A DNA stretch of 59,669 nucleotides from Leucogyrophana mollusca (Eukaryota; Basidiomycota; Agaricomycetes; Boletales). Below the pieces are notes generated by a model. That model was given only the letters and a program-made list of their open reading frames with translations. It searched no databases and was not told the origin of the DNA. The position numbers were made by a program, and so were the translations under genes. Below, in pieces: positions 31,801 through 42,995 of the stretch. How positions within the stretch are numbered: the first letter of the stretch is position 1; every line of letters starts with the position of its first letter. The stretch is from assembly GCA_021014945.1 (NCBI GenBank), contig MU266503.1, positions 1-59,669 of the forward strand, written 5' to 3'.

Positions 31801-33707
31801 TCTACCGTCCGTGCCATGCTCGACTCGCTGGCACCTACAGATCCCATCCTTCTTCTCGCTATTGTCGATGGGTCATTCACGGCGTTACCTCCAGACGTGC
31901 GTGCTTGGTTTGGCCCTATGCGGGAGAACCGGGTCGAGCTCCCAACGCCAACCGACGAACAACGAGAGTCCTTTTTCGCAAGCATCATGAGTGATATCCG
32001 GCGGCCACCCAACCACTTTGCTGACGGTGTGAAACGCAGGAAGCGCGTATTGGAAGAACTGCCAGTCGCTCCACCTTTGGAACCGAGGCAACCCACTGTC
32101 GCTGAGCTTGCGGCGCAAGAGGAAAACGACCAACGGATAGTGACGCTGTTGAAATATCGCCTCGGTCCCATCTTGACTGAGTTGAAACGCAAATTCAAAC
32201 GTTTCACGAAGAAGGCTGCTGTGAGTAACGAAGCCGATATCCTCTATTGTTTAATAACTCACGATCTCGGTTACAGGAGGAGTACGACTACGACTTTGAA
32301 AACCCCAATCCTGTCATCGTCCAAACAGAAACAGTGACCACTAATGTGACGGTCCACGCCGAGAACGGCGTCATCGATGTCATGGGTGAACAGCACGTTA
32401 CTCAAGACGGCGTCAATGGCCACATCAATGGCGTCCAGTCAGAGCATCCTCCCCAGGAGCCCCAGCCGCCGCCGAGGCCTCAGCTTTTCGAAGTGGATCT
32501 TGAGAAAATGCACGTGGATCTGTACAAGGATCGCTATCTCACACCACAAAGCTTCCTCGACGACATCCACAGGATCGTCCACAACGCGAGCGTGCACATG
32601 AACGAAGATCCCGAGCGACTTTACAAAGCACAAGCTATGTTGACTGCTGCCAGAGTCAGTATCCAAGACTTCGACCCTCAGTTCAGATTGGAGTGCGAGC
32701 GTATGGCGGAGCGTGAGCGAAAACGTCGAGACGAGCGAAAGAAAGCTAAAGGGAAAGGGAGAGCTCAAGAGGATGGCCCAAGTGGACTCCCTGGCACCAG
32801 ACGCAGCGCGCGCAATACTGGTCAACAGCCCGAGATTACCATCACGGACCCTTTGCAGCTGGAGAGACGGCTGAAGAGACAGCGGTCAGGGGAACGGCCG
32901 AGTGGATCTCCAGTGTCAAGTGATGGCAAGGGGGACATTGGAACCGGCTCTCCAAGTTCGAAGAGGATGAAGGTAGTTCCCAACGATGACGACGAGCGGG
33001 ATCCGATGGATATCCTTGGGCCTACTTCGTCTCAACCTCGGCCAACTACCGTCCGGTTCGCTTCCGATATCGAGCCGACGGAGAGCTTGGCACCGACCCA
33101 GCCCCTCAGCTTCCCCGATGGACCAACTAACGAAATGGTTGTAGACACGCCTACACACAAGAGGTCAGCCGGATTTGATGAGTTCTTGTTGAATCCGCTA
33201 CCCCCCGCTATGCCGAGATTCCCTTCTCCGTCCATTCACCACATACTCAATGGCACAGAACCGGCCCCCGTAAACCCTGCCCTTGGTAACGACCCCTTCC
33301 GGTTCGTCGCTACTTTCCCCCAGTCTTCTCTGGGAGCCTCGCCCCCACGAACTCCCGTTCCCACCACCTCCGCATTACCCTCATTTGAACCCGCTCAAGA
33401 ACAACCGCGTATTTCTCCACCTGCAGAAGTAGCCAGGACCCCTACTCCCCTACCTGATTTCCATGTTGATGAAGACCAGTTATTGGGCCTTCAGCATGAT
33501 CTACGGACGAGAACAGCTCAGCTATCTGTTGAGCAGTTGGAGCAGCTTCGCGCCACTTGTCTCGGCTGCATCTGGAGACATAGGTCTCAGTGGGATCGAG
33601 ATGACCTGGTGCGGGAGCTAAAAGGCATCTTAGCAGAGTTTCTCGACGACATCGCCAACAACGGTGGTGTGGATCCGGACCACGCAAATCCTAATGTTGC
33701 TTGGTGA
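28877..33707 (+). CDS. YTA7: ATAD2/Yta7-type AAA ATPase with bromodomain-like region
   Basis: Chromatin-associated AAA+ ATPase, known in yeast (Yta7, Abo1) and animals (ATAD2) to handle histones and set chromatin boundaries. Ten exons (28877-29920, 29977-30130, 30190-30252, 30301-30474, 30524-30978, 31030-31162, 31217-31426, 31478-31632, 31687-32220, 32277-33707) give 1450 residues. An acidic, basic-patch N-terminus precedes AAA1, which has [11 protein letters not shown], Walker [15 protein letters not shown], Walker [34 protein letters not shown] and the second-region arginines. AAA2 is degenerate: [12 protein letters not shown] lacks the Walker A lysine, as is usual for this family. The bromodomain region ([18 protein letters not shown]) and a long Ser/Pro tail follow. 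The ending ([18 protein letters not shown]) is helical. It converges on the Rna14 gene 186 bases away. Orthology is strong; the symbol follows yeast. Confidence 0.93.
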
Positions 33708-33893
33708 CTTTAGATTATTGACTTTATATGAGTTTTCTGTATTTTACATGATCCCTATTGTAGCTTTTGCATGACTCCGACGATAGCTCTTCTCAAACGC
33801 AGTTTGATCGCCAGCGTGAATGCCGCGAAGCGCACTCTACTCGACAACAAACGGCAGGGATGCACGACATGAATATGAATAATGAGAGGGGTA

Positions 33894-36800
33894 CTAGTAT
33901 CGACGCCCACCCCTTCCTCCTCCGGGCCCCTGATATGGACCATAGTCGGGCGGGGGGCGGCCGGCTGGAATAGTTGAATATAAGTACAACCTCAGGTACA
34001 AGTAGGAATGTCTTACCTCCTCGAGGGGGTCCGGCTGGAGGTGGTGGCGGCGGCGGCGGAGTGGCCCTCCTTGTTGCACTCGGAATGACAGCATTCCGGA
34101 ACAACATCATTAAGTCGTCTGTGCGGAATATAGGGCCTAGGGTTGATATTGGGGTCAATATAGTCACCCCGTAATACAAATTAAGATTAACAAACCATCG
34201 AACGAGCTTGGGCTGGGGAGTTGTCCAACGAACCACGAGAGCACGCCCGGCAACGAGGGACCTTTCTCGTCATCCCTTTCCCTCTCTCTCTTGATAGGTA
34301 AGAGCTCCCTCTCACGCTCCCTCTCCCAGGCTGCAGGGCTTCCAAACCGGCGTCGCGAAGGAGGGCCATCCCACCTGTCGCGGTCTCTATCTCTAGGGGG
34401 CGGAGGAGACATCGGACGCGCACGCTTGGTGGGCGGACCACTGTCACTTGGCCGGGCGGAGCCCTCACGGCGCTTGTAGTCGGGTGATGAAGGACGCTTT
34501 GAGGTGGTGGGCTGCGACGAGGGCATATGTGCATTGCAAGATATGGAAGGGAGGGAGTCTGTTCGCTTCTCGAGGGGCCCGCTCAAGCCCGACGGGCCCA
34601 ACACGGTTGGTTGACGAGCAGCCATCGCAAAACCTAGATCTCGTGCAGCGATGGCGTCGGTACCCAAGTACGTGTGACGTTGAGCGAATCGCTTAATCGG
34701 CGGATCTAAGATGATAGAAAGTCAGGCCGTTCATCCGAATAGTACCGGGGAACGCTTACCAGAGGGGTAGACTTCAGCTATACGCTTCTCCAGCTTCTGC
34801 GCTGCCGCCAGATCACCATACTGGTATTCGTATCGTGCCCAACGTTCCCACAGCGGCCTCGCACGTTCAGAAGAGAAAGTAGTGATGACGCGCTCAAAAA
34901 GTGCTCGTGCATCTGGCGACAGCACGTTAGTTCAAATCTCGGTACTATAATCATGAATAACTCAACTGGTATCATCGTTGACGGATATCAGGAACCCAAG
35001 ATACCGCAAGACGAATTCAATTTCATCGCCAAAGCTTTCCAGACCCTTTTCAAAGATTCTCGAAGCGATACCGGCACCACTTTCTTTTGTACAATGGTAC
35101 TCCATAAGCGCTAAATGATAATTGAGTATAATCTCGATGACCATCCGTTGACTCGACGTACCTGCGGACTCGTACACTTCCCATGGCGTCCAGCGATCTC
35201 TCCTGGCCTTCGCAAATATCTGTCGGAAGCTCTTGATGTCCTGCGCCCGTCGCGCGAAGCGGATGTACATAATCCAAACGAGGCCATATTCGGTTCTCCG
35301 TTCCGCAAGCTCTTTCACCTTTGGCGGTTTCTCGTCCGCGCTCTGAGTCGCAAAGGACGAGTTGTTTGAGTGTGTTCCGGCCTCAGTCAGACCTGTGGTG
35401 GTGGGGGCCGGTGTGTTCACAGGGACTGTGCGACCAGACCCGTCAGACGAGAACGAAGAGTTTGCAGAGTTGGCGCGAGCTTCAAGGGCCTCGAGATCGA
35501 TACGCAGCTTATCGAGGAGCTTATCGAACGTTGCGATGACTTCGGTATGGTCCCCCCGTGCTTCTATTTGCTCAGCATATGCAAAATGAAGGAGGAAGCT
35601 GGTCGGATTGGCTTCCATGCCTGCTTTCAAGATATTTACAGCGTCTTCTTGCTTACCGACGCTGTTAGTCCAAACAAACGCCATGTACCTGACAAAATCT
35701 GTGAGCCCTCTTTTCTCGTCTATACAACACGATTCAGACCCACCAAATCTCGCTGTAATATCTCATACGGATAACGGCTTTGCGGTATACACCTTGAATC
35801 CGCGAGATCAAGGTGGACCGGTCCTTGTCTTCAAATTCGAGCGGGTTGCTCTCTTCCCACTTGAGGTAGGTCTTCCATGCGCCGACGAGCGCTCTTTCAG
35901 CCGCGTTGAACGTGGGCGTAGGAGGGAGATAGAGGGGTGGGCGCGAAGAAGACGACTGGGGTGGCGGAGGGAAAAGGGGACCTAGGTGACGCTGTAGTTG
36001 TCGCAGGACTGTGCGAGCCTGCATGTAGGAGGGAGAAAGATCCGACATGAATTTCTTAGCCTAAGAGATGGTTAGTTACTTATTGGCACAAAAAAAGAGA
36101 TCCTAGGCCTCACTGTGATTTTATTCAGATTGTTTTCGAACGCCTCTAGCTCGGACCAAAGTCTTTCTACATTCTCGAGAGGGATCTGAACGGCGCGGTG
36201 ATAGACTTTGCGCAGAGCATCCATCTTCTGCGATTCTTCCCATGTAGTGGTTGTCTGCATGCCTCGTAAATAATCAAGGATATCGCGAGACGGAAATCCA
36301 AATCCATACCTCCCCGGCTTTTAAGAATTGAATGTAGTCATTCCAGATCTCGCCGCTGTCTTTGTCTTGGCCTATGCGATTGAGAGCAAACTCGTACGCC
36401 TTGATGACCGCGTCACGCGTGTTCGGTGTAATGTTGACTCGTCTGGGCAATAATTCGTTCAATGTACAAGTCATGCCGCCGCCGCTCACACTGACCTGAC
36501 GTAGGAAAGGTAAAATTTCCACAAATCAACTAACGGAGACGCTTTCAAATATTTCTTGAATAGATCTTCCGCGTACTGGAACAGTCCGGGTCTTAGAAAG
36601 TGGTTGAGGTATGCTATTTGCGCGGAGGACTTGGTAGCGTTTGGCTACGTTAGGTGCGCAGGAAGGAGAGGATGAAAGTTACATACCGTGTTCGGATAAG
36701 TTTCAAGCAGGGCTTCGTAAGATTCTTTTATTTGCTCAGTGTCACCGGCATTCTCAGCGAGATCGACGAGTCTGTTCCACCCGTCTGGGTCATGCGGTTC

Positions 36801-37058
36801 GTCACGCAACTTTGAACGCAGCACATGCCACTCAGAGGGAGGCTCTTGCGATGCATCTTGAGTTGCATCTTCGCCTTGTGGTTGTGGCTCGTGCCCATTT
36901 TGAGACACGGTCGAAAATGCCTGCGGGTTCAATGAGTTCAACGCGTGCATAATGTCTTCCGACGGCTGGGTCTTGTCGCCGTTGTAAGAGCCGTCATTTT
37001 GGGGGATATCGGATTGAGAATCTGTGTCCGTTCTTGAATCTTGCGGCTGTTCTGACAT
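33894..37058 (-). CDS. RNA14: mRNA 3'-end processing factor Rna14/CstF-77
   Basis: Scaffold of cleavage factor IA; its HAT repeats dimerise and hold Rna15 and Pcf11 on pre-mRNA in the nucleus. About 880 residues in roughly ten exons. After an acidic N-terminus come HAT-type helices: [100 protein letters not shown] and [20 protein letters not shown]. The C-terminus has a Ser/Arg/Pro-rich linker, then [17 protein letters not shown] (the monkeytail/Rna15-binding type segment), a run of eight prolines and GGGRGGRRY. The start is the ATG at 37058 (MSEQPQDSR). It shares a 193-bp divergent promoter with the GH85 gene. The reading frame is intact throughout. Confidence 0.92.
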
Positions 37059-37251
37059 GTCCGTCACAGCATCGACCAACGTTTTGAAAGACTTGCGACT
37101 AAAGAAACGCTCAAGCTCGCCTCAAGGTTCCTCACTGCCGGGCGCTTTCCCACGCCCCTTCAGCTTCGAAACGTACCTCTCAGCGGGTGCAGGCTACGGC
37201 GTCACGATCTGGGGAAAGCCCAGTATTCATTGCCGTTAAGCTCCATAGAAT
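37059..37251. promoter_or_regulatory. 193-bp bidirectional promoter (RNA14 / GH85)
   Basis: The two ATGs point away from each other across only 193 bases, so both genes must draw on the same short control region. No TATA box is evident. Confidence 0.6.
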
Positions 37252-39873
37252 ATGCCTTTGCGCGGTAAAGATCACTCGAAACTGGTTGGCGATAATGCCC
37301 CATTCTTCGAATCTCTTGAAGAGCTTGATGCCTGGGCTGCAACGCCATCGAGCAAGCTTGCAGGCGTCGTGGGATTCAAACCCACCAAAGAAACATCGAA
37401 TAGCAGAGGAAAGCTTCTGGTAAAAAAACAAAGCTTTCTTCTCTTATATCATGCACTGACCTCTTGATCTAGGTGTGTCACGATTATAAAGTTAGTAGGT
37501 GACTCGGTTGATTTATGTCATTTCCCAGGTATATGAAGTGACTCGCATTTTGTTACGTCCAGGGAGGATATACGGAAAGCCCCTCGGGCTTGTGTTACAC
37601 CTTCAATTTTTGGACGTATTGTGATACGTTTGTATAGTAGGTGCTCCGGTGGTGCTCCGCTGATCGGATCGACTGATCGAATCGATCGGAGCAGCTTCTC
37701 TCACCACCGGGTCACAATTCCTCCCTCGGGATGGACTACAGCTGCTCACAGACAAGGCGTTAAGATGCTCGGAACCTTGTATGCTTCGTCCATGCTCCTT
37801 TGGAGAAGTGCTGAGAGTAAGTCCTCAGAATATTCGAGGGCTCAGGGGAGGCGGATTGCCTCAGGCTTCTCGTCGGACTCCCATCTGGTTCCCAATCTAG
37901 CATGGGACCTGTCACGCCGACTGCAACGCTTCCACTATCTAAGCACTATGCACGCCTTTTAGCCGAAGTGGCTTATCAACGAGGATTTGACGGATATCTG
38001 CTTAATTTCGAGTGTCCACTTCGAGGCGGCCCGGAACAAGCCCGTACATTGGCCGCTTGGATCCAGATTCTAAGAACCGAACTTCAAGCGAAGGTTGGTG
38101 TGCATGCACAGGCGGTCTGGTGAGATCAACGACCAGGCTCAGAGCGCAAAGCTCACTGGGTTATCTTAGGTATGACAGCGTGATTTTCAATGGTCAGTTA
38201 CGATGGCAGGACAGACTCAACAGTCTTAACTTGCCCTTTTTCCTATCTTCCGATACGTTTTTCACAAATTACACTGTAGGTCCTGCCTTCTTCACTCTAT
38301 GATCCTTCTTGATCTGTTTCATCAGTGGCCACCCAATTACCCCCAGCTCACTGCTCAGTTCTTTATGAGTCTAGACCCTGCACTTGTTACCGACACTCAA
38401 TCGTCCAGATATAGCTCAATTTCTAAGGCCAAATCTCTCCGAAGCGTCTTTACTGGGGTTGACGTCTGGGGTCGCGGATCCCATGGTGGGGGAGGCTTTG
38501 GCTCTTACAAAGCCATATCTCACATCGACCCCGAATTCCTCGGGCTCAGCGTCGCTCTCTTTGGACAGGCATGGACCTGGGAGAGTGAGCAGGATAAGCC
38601 AGGTTGGAACTGGGATAAATGGTGGGAGTACGAACGGAAACTATGGATTGGCCCCGCAGACCCTGATGAGATAGTGCCCGTCCCAGACGCACCTAGACGC
38701 CGGGGGGAGCCAGAATGTCCTCACGACTCTTTTAAGTCCATATCGTCATTCTTCATCGGGCTTCCCCCGCCTGACCCTGCTGTGCTTGCGTTTCATACGA
38801 CCTTCTGTCCTGGTATTGGTCGCTCGTGGTTTGTGGAAGGGGTAAAGCATCTACAGACCGATGCAGGCTGGACCGATGTTGATAAACAATGCTCCATCGG
38901 AAACTTGGTATGGCCTCGCCCGGCCATAGAATGGGAGGGAGATGCGAGAGCAGAGAAAGTCCCTGAAGGGTCCTCTACATTGTTCCTGGACGACGCCTGG
39001 AGTGGAGGGAACTGCCTCCAGCTGTCCGTTACCTGCTCGGGCACTGATGCCGAGGACGCGTTTTTCCGGTGCATCTGGCTGCCAGTCCAATCGCTATCTA
39101 TCACCGCACAGAAGTCATACGAAGCCAACATCGTGTACAAAACAGCCGTCGGCGTCGGCGTTGAGCTCGACCTCGGCTTATCCGTGAAATTACTTTCCGG
39201 ATCCGGTCAGAAAACCGAAATCTCCTCAGGGCAGTCAATTCAAAGTGACCTCGGAAGCGGTTGGTCGAGACAGATATTGCAGTTCACGCTCCCGGAGCAA
39301 CACGACGACACAATAGTCGCAGCTGGGATCGTCGTAGGCTTCGCCACGGAAGACCCATCCGAAACCTGCACTTTCTCTGTATTCCTCGGCCAGCTCGCTG
39401 TTTACCCTTCCCCGCCTCCTGCTGCCGTATCCGTTGGCATCCCGCATATCCTGTGGGCCAAATTTGAGCCTACAAGTTCCTTCACCACAGACTCTCTTGC
39501 TTCATTGTCCGGTGTTCTTACGTGGGACGTCGCCTCGTCGTATCCTCCTCTCACCGGGCACGTGATAAATTCTACCGAAGACCCTGATCCAGTGTGGATT
39601 CTCGATGACAGCAACGACTCGTTCCCATCCTTCCTCTATTTCAACGTATACCTCAGCCCCCGTTTTGAAGGAATTGCACCCGAACCGACGTCGGCATCGT
39701 TTGTAGGCACGACGGGTTATGATGGTCGAGCGAACAGATTTTACCTTGATTCGCATTCGGTGCCCCGTGGCGTCTCGGGAGCGCGAGGTGTCAGGCTGTA
39801 TGTTCAAGGTGTCACTAACCGCGGCGATGTCATTCCTTGGGACAAATGTGCCCATATAGACTACCTGCCCTAA
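37252..39873 (+). CDS. GH85 endo-beta-N-acetylglucosaminidase, cytosolic type
   Basis: Cleaves the chitobiose core of N-glycans (ENGase) and can transglycosylate. Seven exons (37252-37419, 37473-37490, 37563-37636, 37695-37778, 37829-38119, 38170-38275, 38326-39873) give 762 residues. Exon 2 is only 18 nt and encodes VCHDYK. Motifs of the TIM barrel: LLVCHDYKGGYTESPSG, FNFWTYCDTFVYFSHHRVT, HRQGVKMLGTLIFEGSGE, and the catalytic GFDGYLLNFE, whose Asn and Glu act in substrate-assisted catalysis. They are followed by AVWYDSVIFNGQLRWQDRLN, FFTNYTWPP and GVDVWGRGSHGGGGFGSY. A beta-rich C-terminal half (from about residue 480) matches the usual accessory domains. There is no signal peptide, so it should act in the cytosol on free glycans or misfolded glycoproteins. 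The next gene, on the opposite strand, ends 257 bases beyond. Confidence 0.95.
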
Positions 39874-40129
39874 CTATCATCTGGTAGATTATATCCCCCT
39901 ATCCTGCACTGCTGCGTGTATGTATACCAAGATATCGATCGACATGGACGTAGAGATATAGCGAAATGGTTGTATGTATAAGAAGGGATGAAAGCTGGCG
40001 GAATACATATGTTCTACAGAGAGCATGTTGTGACTTCAACGAGTAGCAATGCAAACAAGAAATTGAGAAGACACAAATGCGTGGAGAGCAGGTCCCAAAT
40101 GAATCAGATGGAGCAACAATTGGCACTGA

Positions 40130-42602
40130 TCAGGCATCCTTGACCACCTTCTGTATCTCTTCCAACCCCTCATCGACTGCCCAGAATCCAGTCCAGTCGT
40201 CTACTTTGCTCGTCTGTACATCCGGCTTAGCAATATCATCCTCAGCCACGGAACATTCTCCAAGATTAGTCAGGTACTTTTCCTTCACTTCTCTCTCCAC
40301 TCTCTCTGCTTCCTTCATCTCCTTGCTCCCATTCCAGATAGCGCGCTCCAGTATGTGCCTCACCGCAGCACGAAGCAGGAGGTAGCCATGCGACGCGACA
40401 AGAGCAATACACAGGGCAGTGACAAGAAGTTCTTTCGTTGCCGCGAGCCCATTATGGCGGTGATGCAGCTTGTGGTCTTCCTCCCCACCAATGTCCATCA
40501 TTGTTTCGAGATCGCCATCTTTGTTATCCGGTGGGCGAAAGAGGTAGACCAAGGCAGAGTTTGTGAGCGCCGACAACCAAGTGAGGAAGGAAAGCGATTC
40601 AAGCCAGGGACCAATCGTGTCAGTGCGTGTGGGAATAGGTCGTCGGGTGTGTACTGCGATCTTGAACGCGTCGGAACGCGCTTCAAGGAAGTTGTTCAAT
40701 AACGCCATAACTGTCGAAATCGTTAGACAGGCATTTGATGAAGACTATGTAGAGCCACTGTACCTGGAGCAAGAGGCCATATTGTAGACCAGAGTGCAAC
40801 ATAGCCGAATTGAGTGACCATTTCGCTGTAGTCTCCGAAGACCTCATATTCAGGTAATGCCACTTCACTCCGAACCCTCTCCAAGAATTCACGCTCCTCC
40901 CTGCCTTTGCCATCTTGTGATGCTGCATCGTCCTCAAAAGCGACCCTCTTCTTCTTCCCCTGACCCTTCCCGTTCCCATTCCGGAATCCTTTGCCGTTGC
41001 GGAAGGACTCTACAGCGCGAAGAATAAAAGGAAGACCAATTTCCATGAATGTGTCCACCACCTGATTCGTCACGGTGAAAGCAAACATCTGTTCTTGCAA
41101 CCTTGAAGGGTTCAGCTTCCGCCTCGCGCTCGTTCTATCGGCCTCCCATATGCTGGGCTTCGCGACACTGGGGTTCTCGCCTCGGCCACCACCGACGCCA
41201 AGCTTCACCGTTTCGTTCAGGTTGATGTTGAGCTTTTGAAGCATTGCAGCTGCATGATGCCCCCCCGAAAACAGGTGAAACTGGACAAAGTGCATGACGC
41301 TCTCTCCAAACGGCACGTAGACGAAAGCGGATAAAGCGAGACCAAGGTACGCGTTGATAGCTGATAGAGTGAAGACTTTGATTGTGAGAGAGCCATCATG
41401 GGAGGACTGATGGGCGTGATTCTCCCAGTCGGTGAATCGCTTGGCATGAGTTTTGTACATGGAAAGCAGCCGAGGCACAAGGGCCATGAAAAGTATAGTG
41501 GGGCTGAATGACTGTCAAAAGAGTACTTAGCCTCGGATAGCTTCGGTGATAACAGGACGTCTTACCACAAATTTGTGTCCAGGTCCCTTATACAACTGCG
41601 TAACAAAGGCCTCTAGCACGAATATTCCAGTCAATACGCTGGCGAGGACGCTCGCAAACAGCAGTATGACTGGAATGCTCGCCACCATTCTGGAGTCTCT
41701 CTTCCACCAAGGGAAACTGGGGATGTAGTCCGCTCTCCTCTTCTCCACCCTGAAGGAGCCCCGTGTGCACCATCTCACAGAAAGAATGCGTTCCTGTAGC
41801 CTCCACCACTCTACAAATCCTATTGACCATAGCAGTAAGAGCGAAGAGTATATCGCTGAATATGGGGTGCCAAAGAAATAGAATACGAAGCCAAGAGCGG
41901 CAGGAAATATGAGAGCGCGCGTGTATGCAGTGAGGAAGAAGAAGTACAGGGCCACCGAGTCACCAAACTTTGATGAGACGAGAATAAGTTGTCATGTGGT
42001 GGGAAAGAGACGTTAAAACCGACCTGATCTCGGATTCTTTCGAGCTGGACCGATGCTATCCGGTGAGTGGTCCAGAGACGTATCCATTGGTCATTGAAGT
42101 CGTGATCGTGAAGAACCATAACAGATTGAACGAGGTCCCAATCTGTGCATTCAGGGATGATACCAAGTCCTCCGTCTTTGTGGGTAGACGTGATGAAAGC
42201 ATGCACGAGGCGAATACGGTCAGCAGAACACAGTGGAGCCGAATCGAGGTCTGCGGCGGAAGACGGCAGTTTGGACATCGGAAGTCCGTATAGAAAGTCA
42301 GAGTGTCTGACTCAGAGAAACGTATTAGCACCTGATATACGTATCAGACGTCGCGGCACGTACCGTTCGCAATGGACAAGATTGGCCAGCACCTTCTGAG
42401 GACAGGAAACCATAATCAACAGCTGGTCCTGACTTTCTCCCCGCCTTCCGACTGCATTCAGACCAGCCTTTGACAGAGTGTCAATTAGGGCAGAATATTG
42501 TCTTTCCGCCTTAGCAGCATTCTGTCGCGCTTGTTCCTTGGTTAGAGTGGCTTTCTTCGCAGAGGTTCGAAAGACTATGACGACGTCCACTTGGGGAGGC
42601 AT
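40130..42602 (-). CDS. Anoctamin/Ist2-family membrane protein
   Basis: A TMEM16-type protein of about 740 residues in five or more exons. Fungal members (yeast Ist2 and nhTMEM16/afTMEM16 relatives) tether ER to plasma membrane or scramble lipids. The N-terminal domain (MPPQVDVVIVFRTSAKKATL) is the fungal anoctamin N-domain. The membrane part includes FGDSVALYFFFLTAYTRALI, FPAALGFVFYFFG, SSLLLLWSIGFVEWWR, IPVILLFASVLASVLTGIFV, INAYLGLALSAFVYVPFGE, GDYSEMVTQFGYVALWSTIW, PLAPVMALLNNFLEARSD and FKIAVHTRRPIPTR, all typical family signatures. Acidic residues near EMVTQFGYV and NNFLEARSD correspond to the calcium-binding helices. The long basic C-terminal tail of yeast Ist2 is not seen; this protein ends VEEIQKVVKDA-like after an acidic stretch. 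Tethering or scrambling activity is inference. Confidence 0.9.
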
Positions 42603-42995
42603 GGCCAGACACGCAGCTGCTCGTCAAGTCCGCGCGAGCGTAATGCTTCACGGAGTAAAATAAAAGTCTGCAGACAATGTTGAAGGCGATTGTTTGCAGT
42701 TCTGGCTGAAGAGTTGACTCGGAGACGCGTGGTGGTAATCTTGGAACTACGTCAAGAAGCCCAAAACGTGTTGTTTATAATGGTTTGCAGAAGGAACGAC
42801 CCCAAGCGGCAAGCCCCTCAACGTCAACACTTAAGGCGGCATACCCTATACATTCCACCAAAAGCGAGGTACATAATGCTATACACAACGAGAGAGGGCT
42901 TGACCCTCAATAGGCAGAACAAGATAACACTAACACGCCGGCCAGCTTTTTACGTATATAAGTTAACCCCCCCTCAAACGCCAGCGCAATACCGG
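42603..42995. other. Intergenic region between anoctamin and RRM genes
   Basis: Upstream region of the anoctamin gene and 3' flank of the RRM protein gene. It includes the AT-rich ACGTATATAAGTTAACC at 42951-42967, which for the downstream minus-strand gene would be too far for a core promoter. No gene is seen. Confidence 0.35.
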
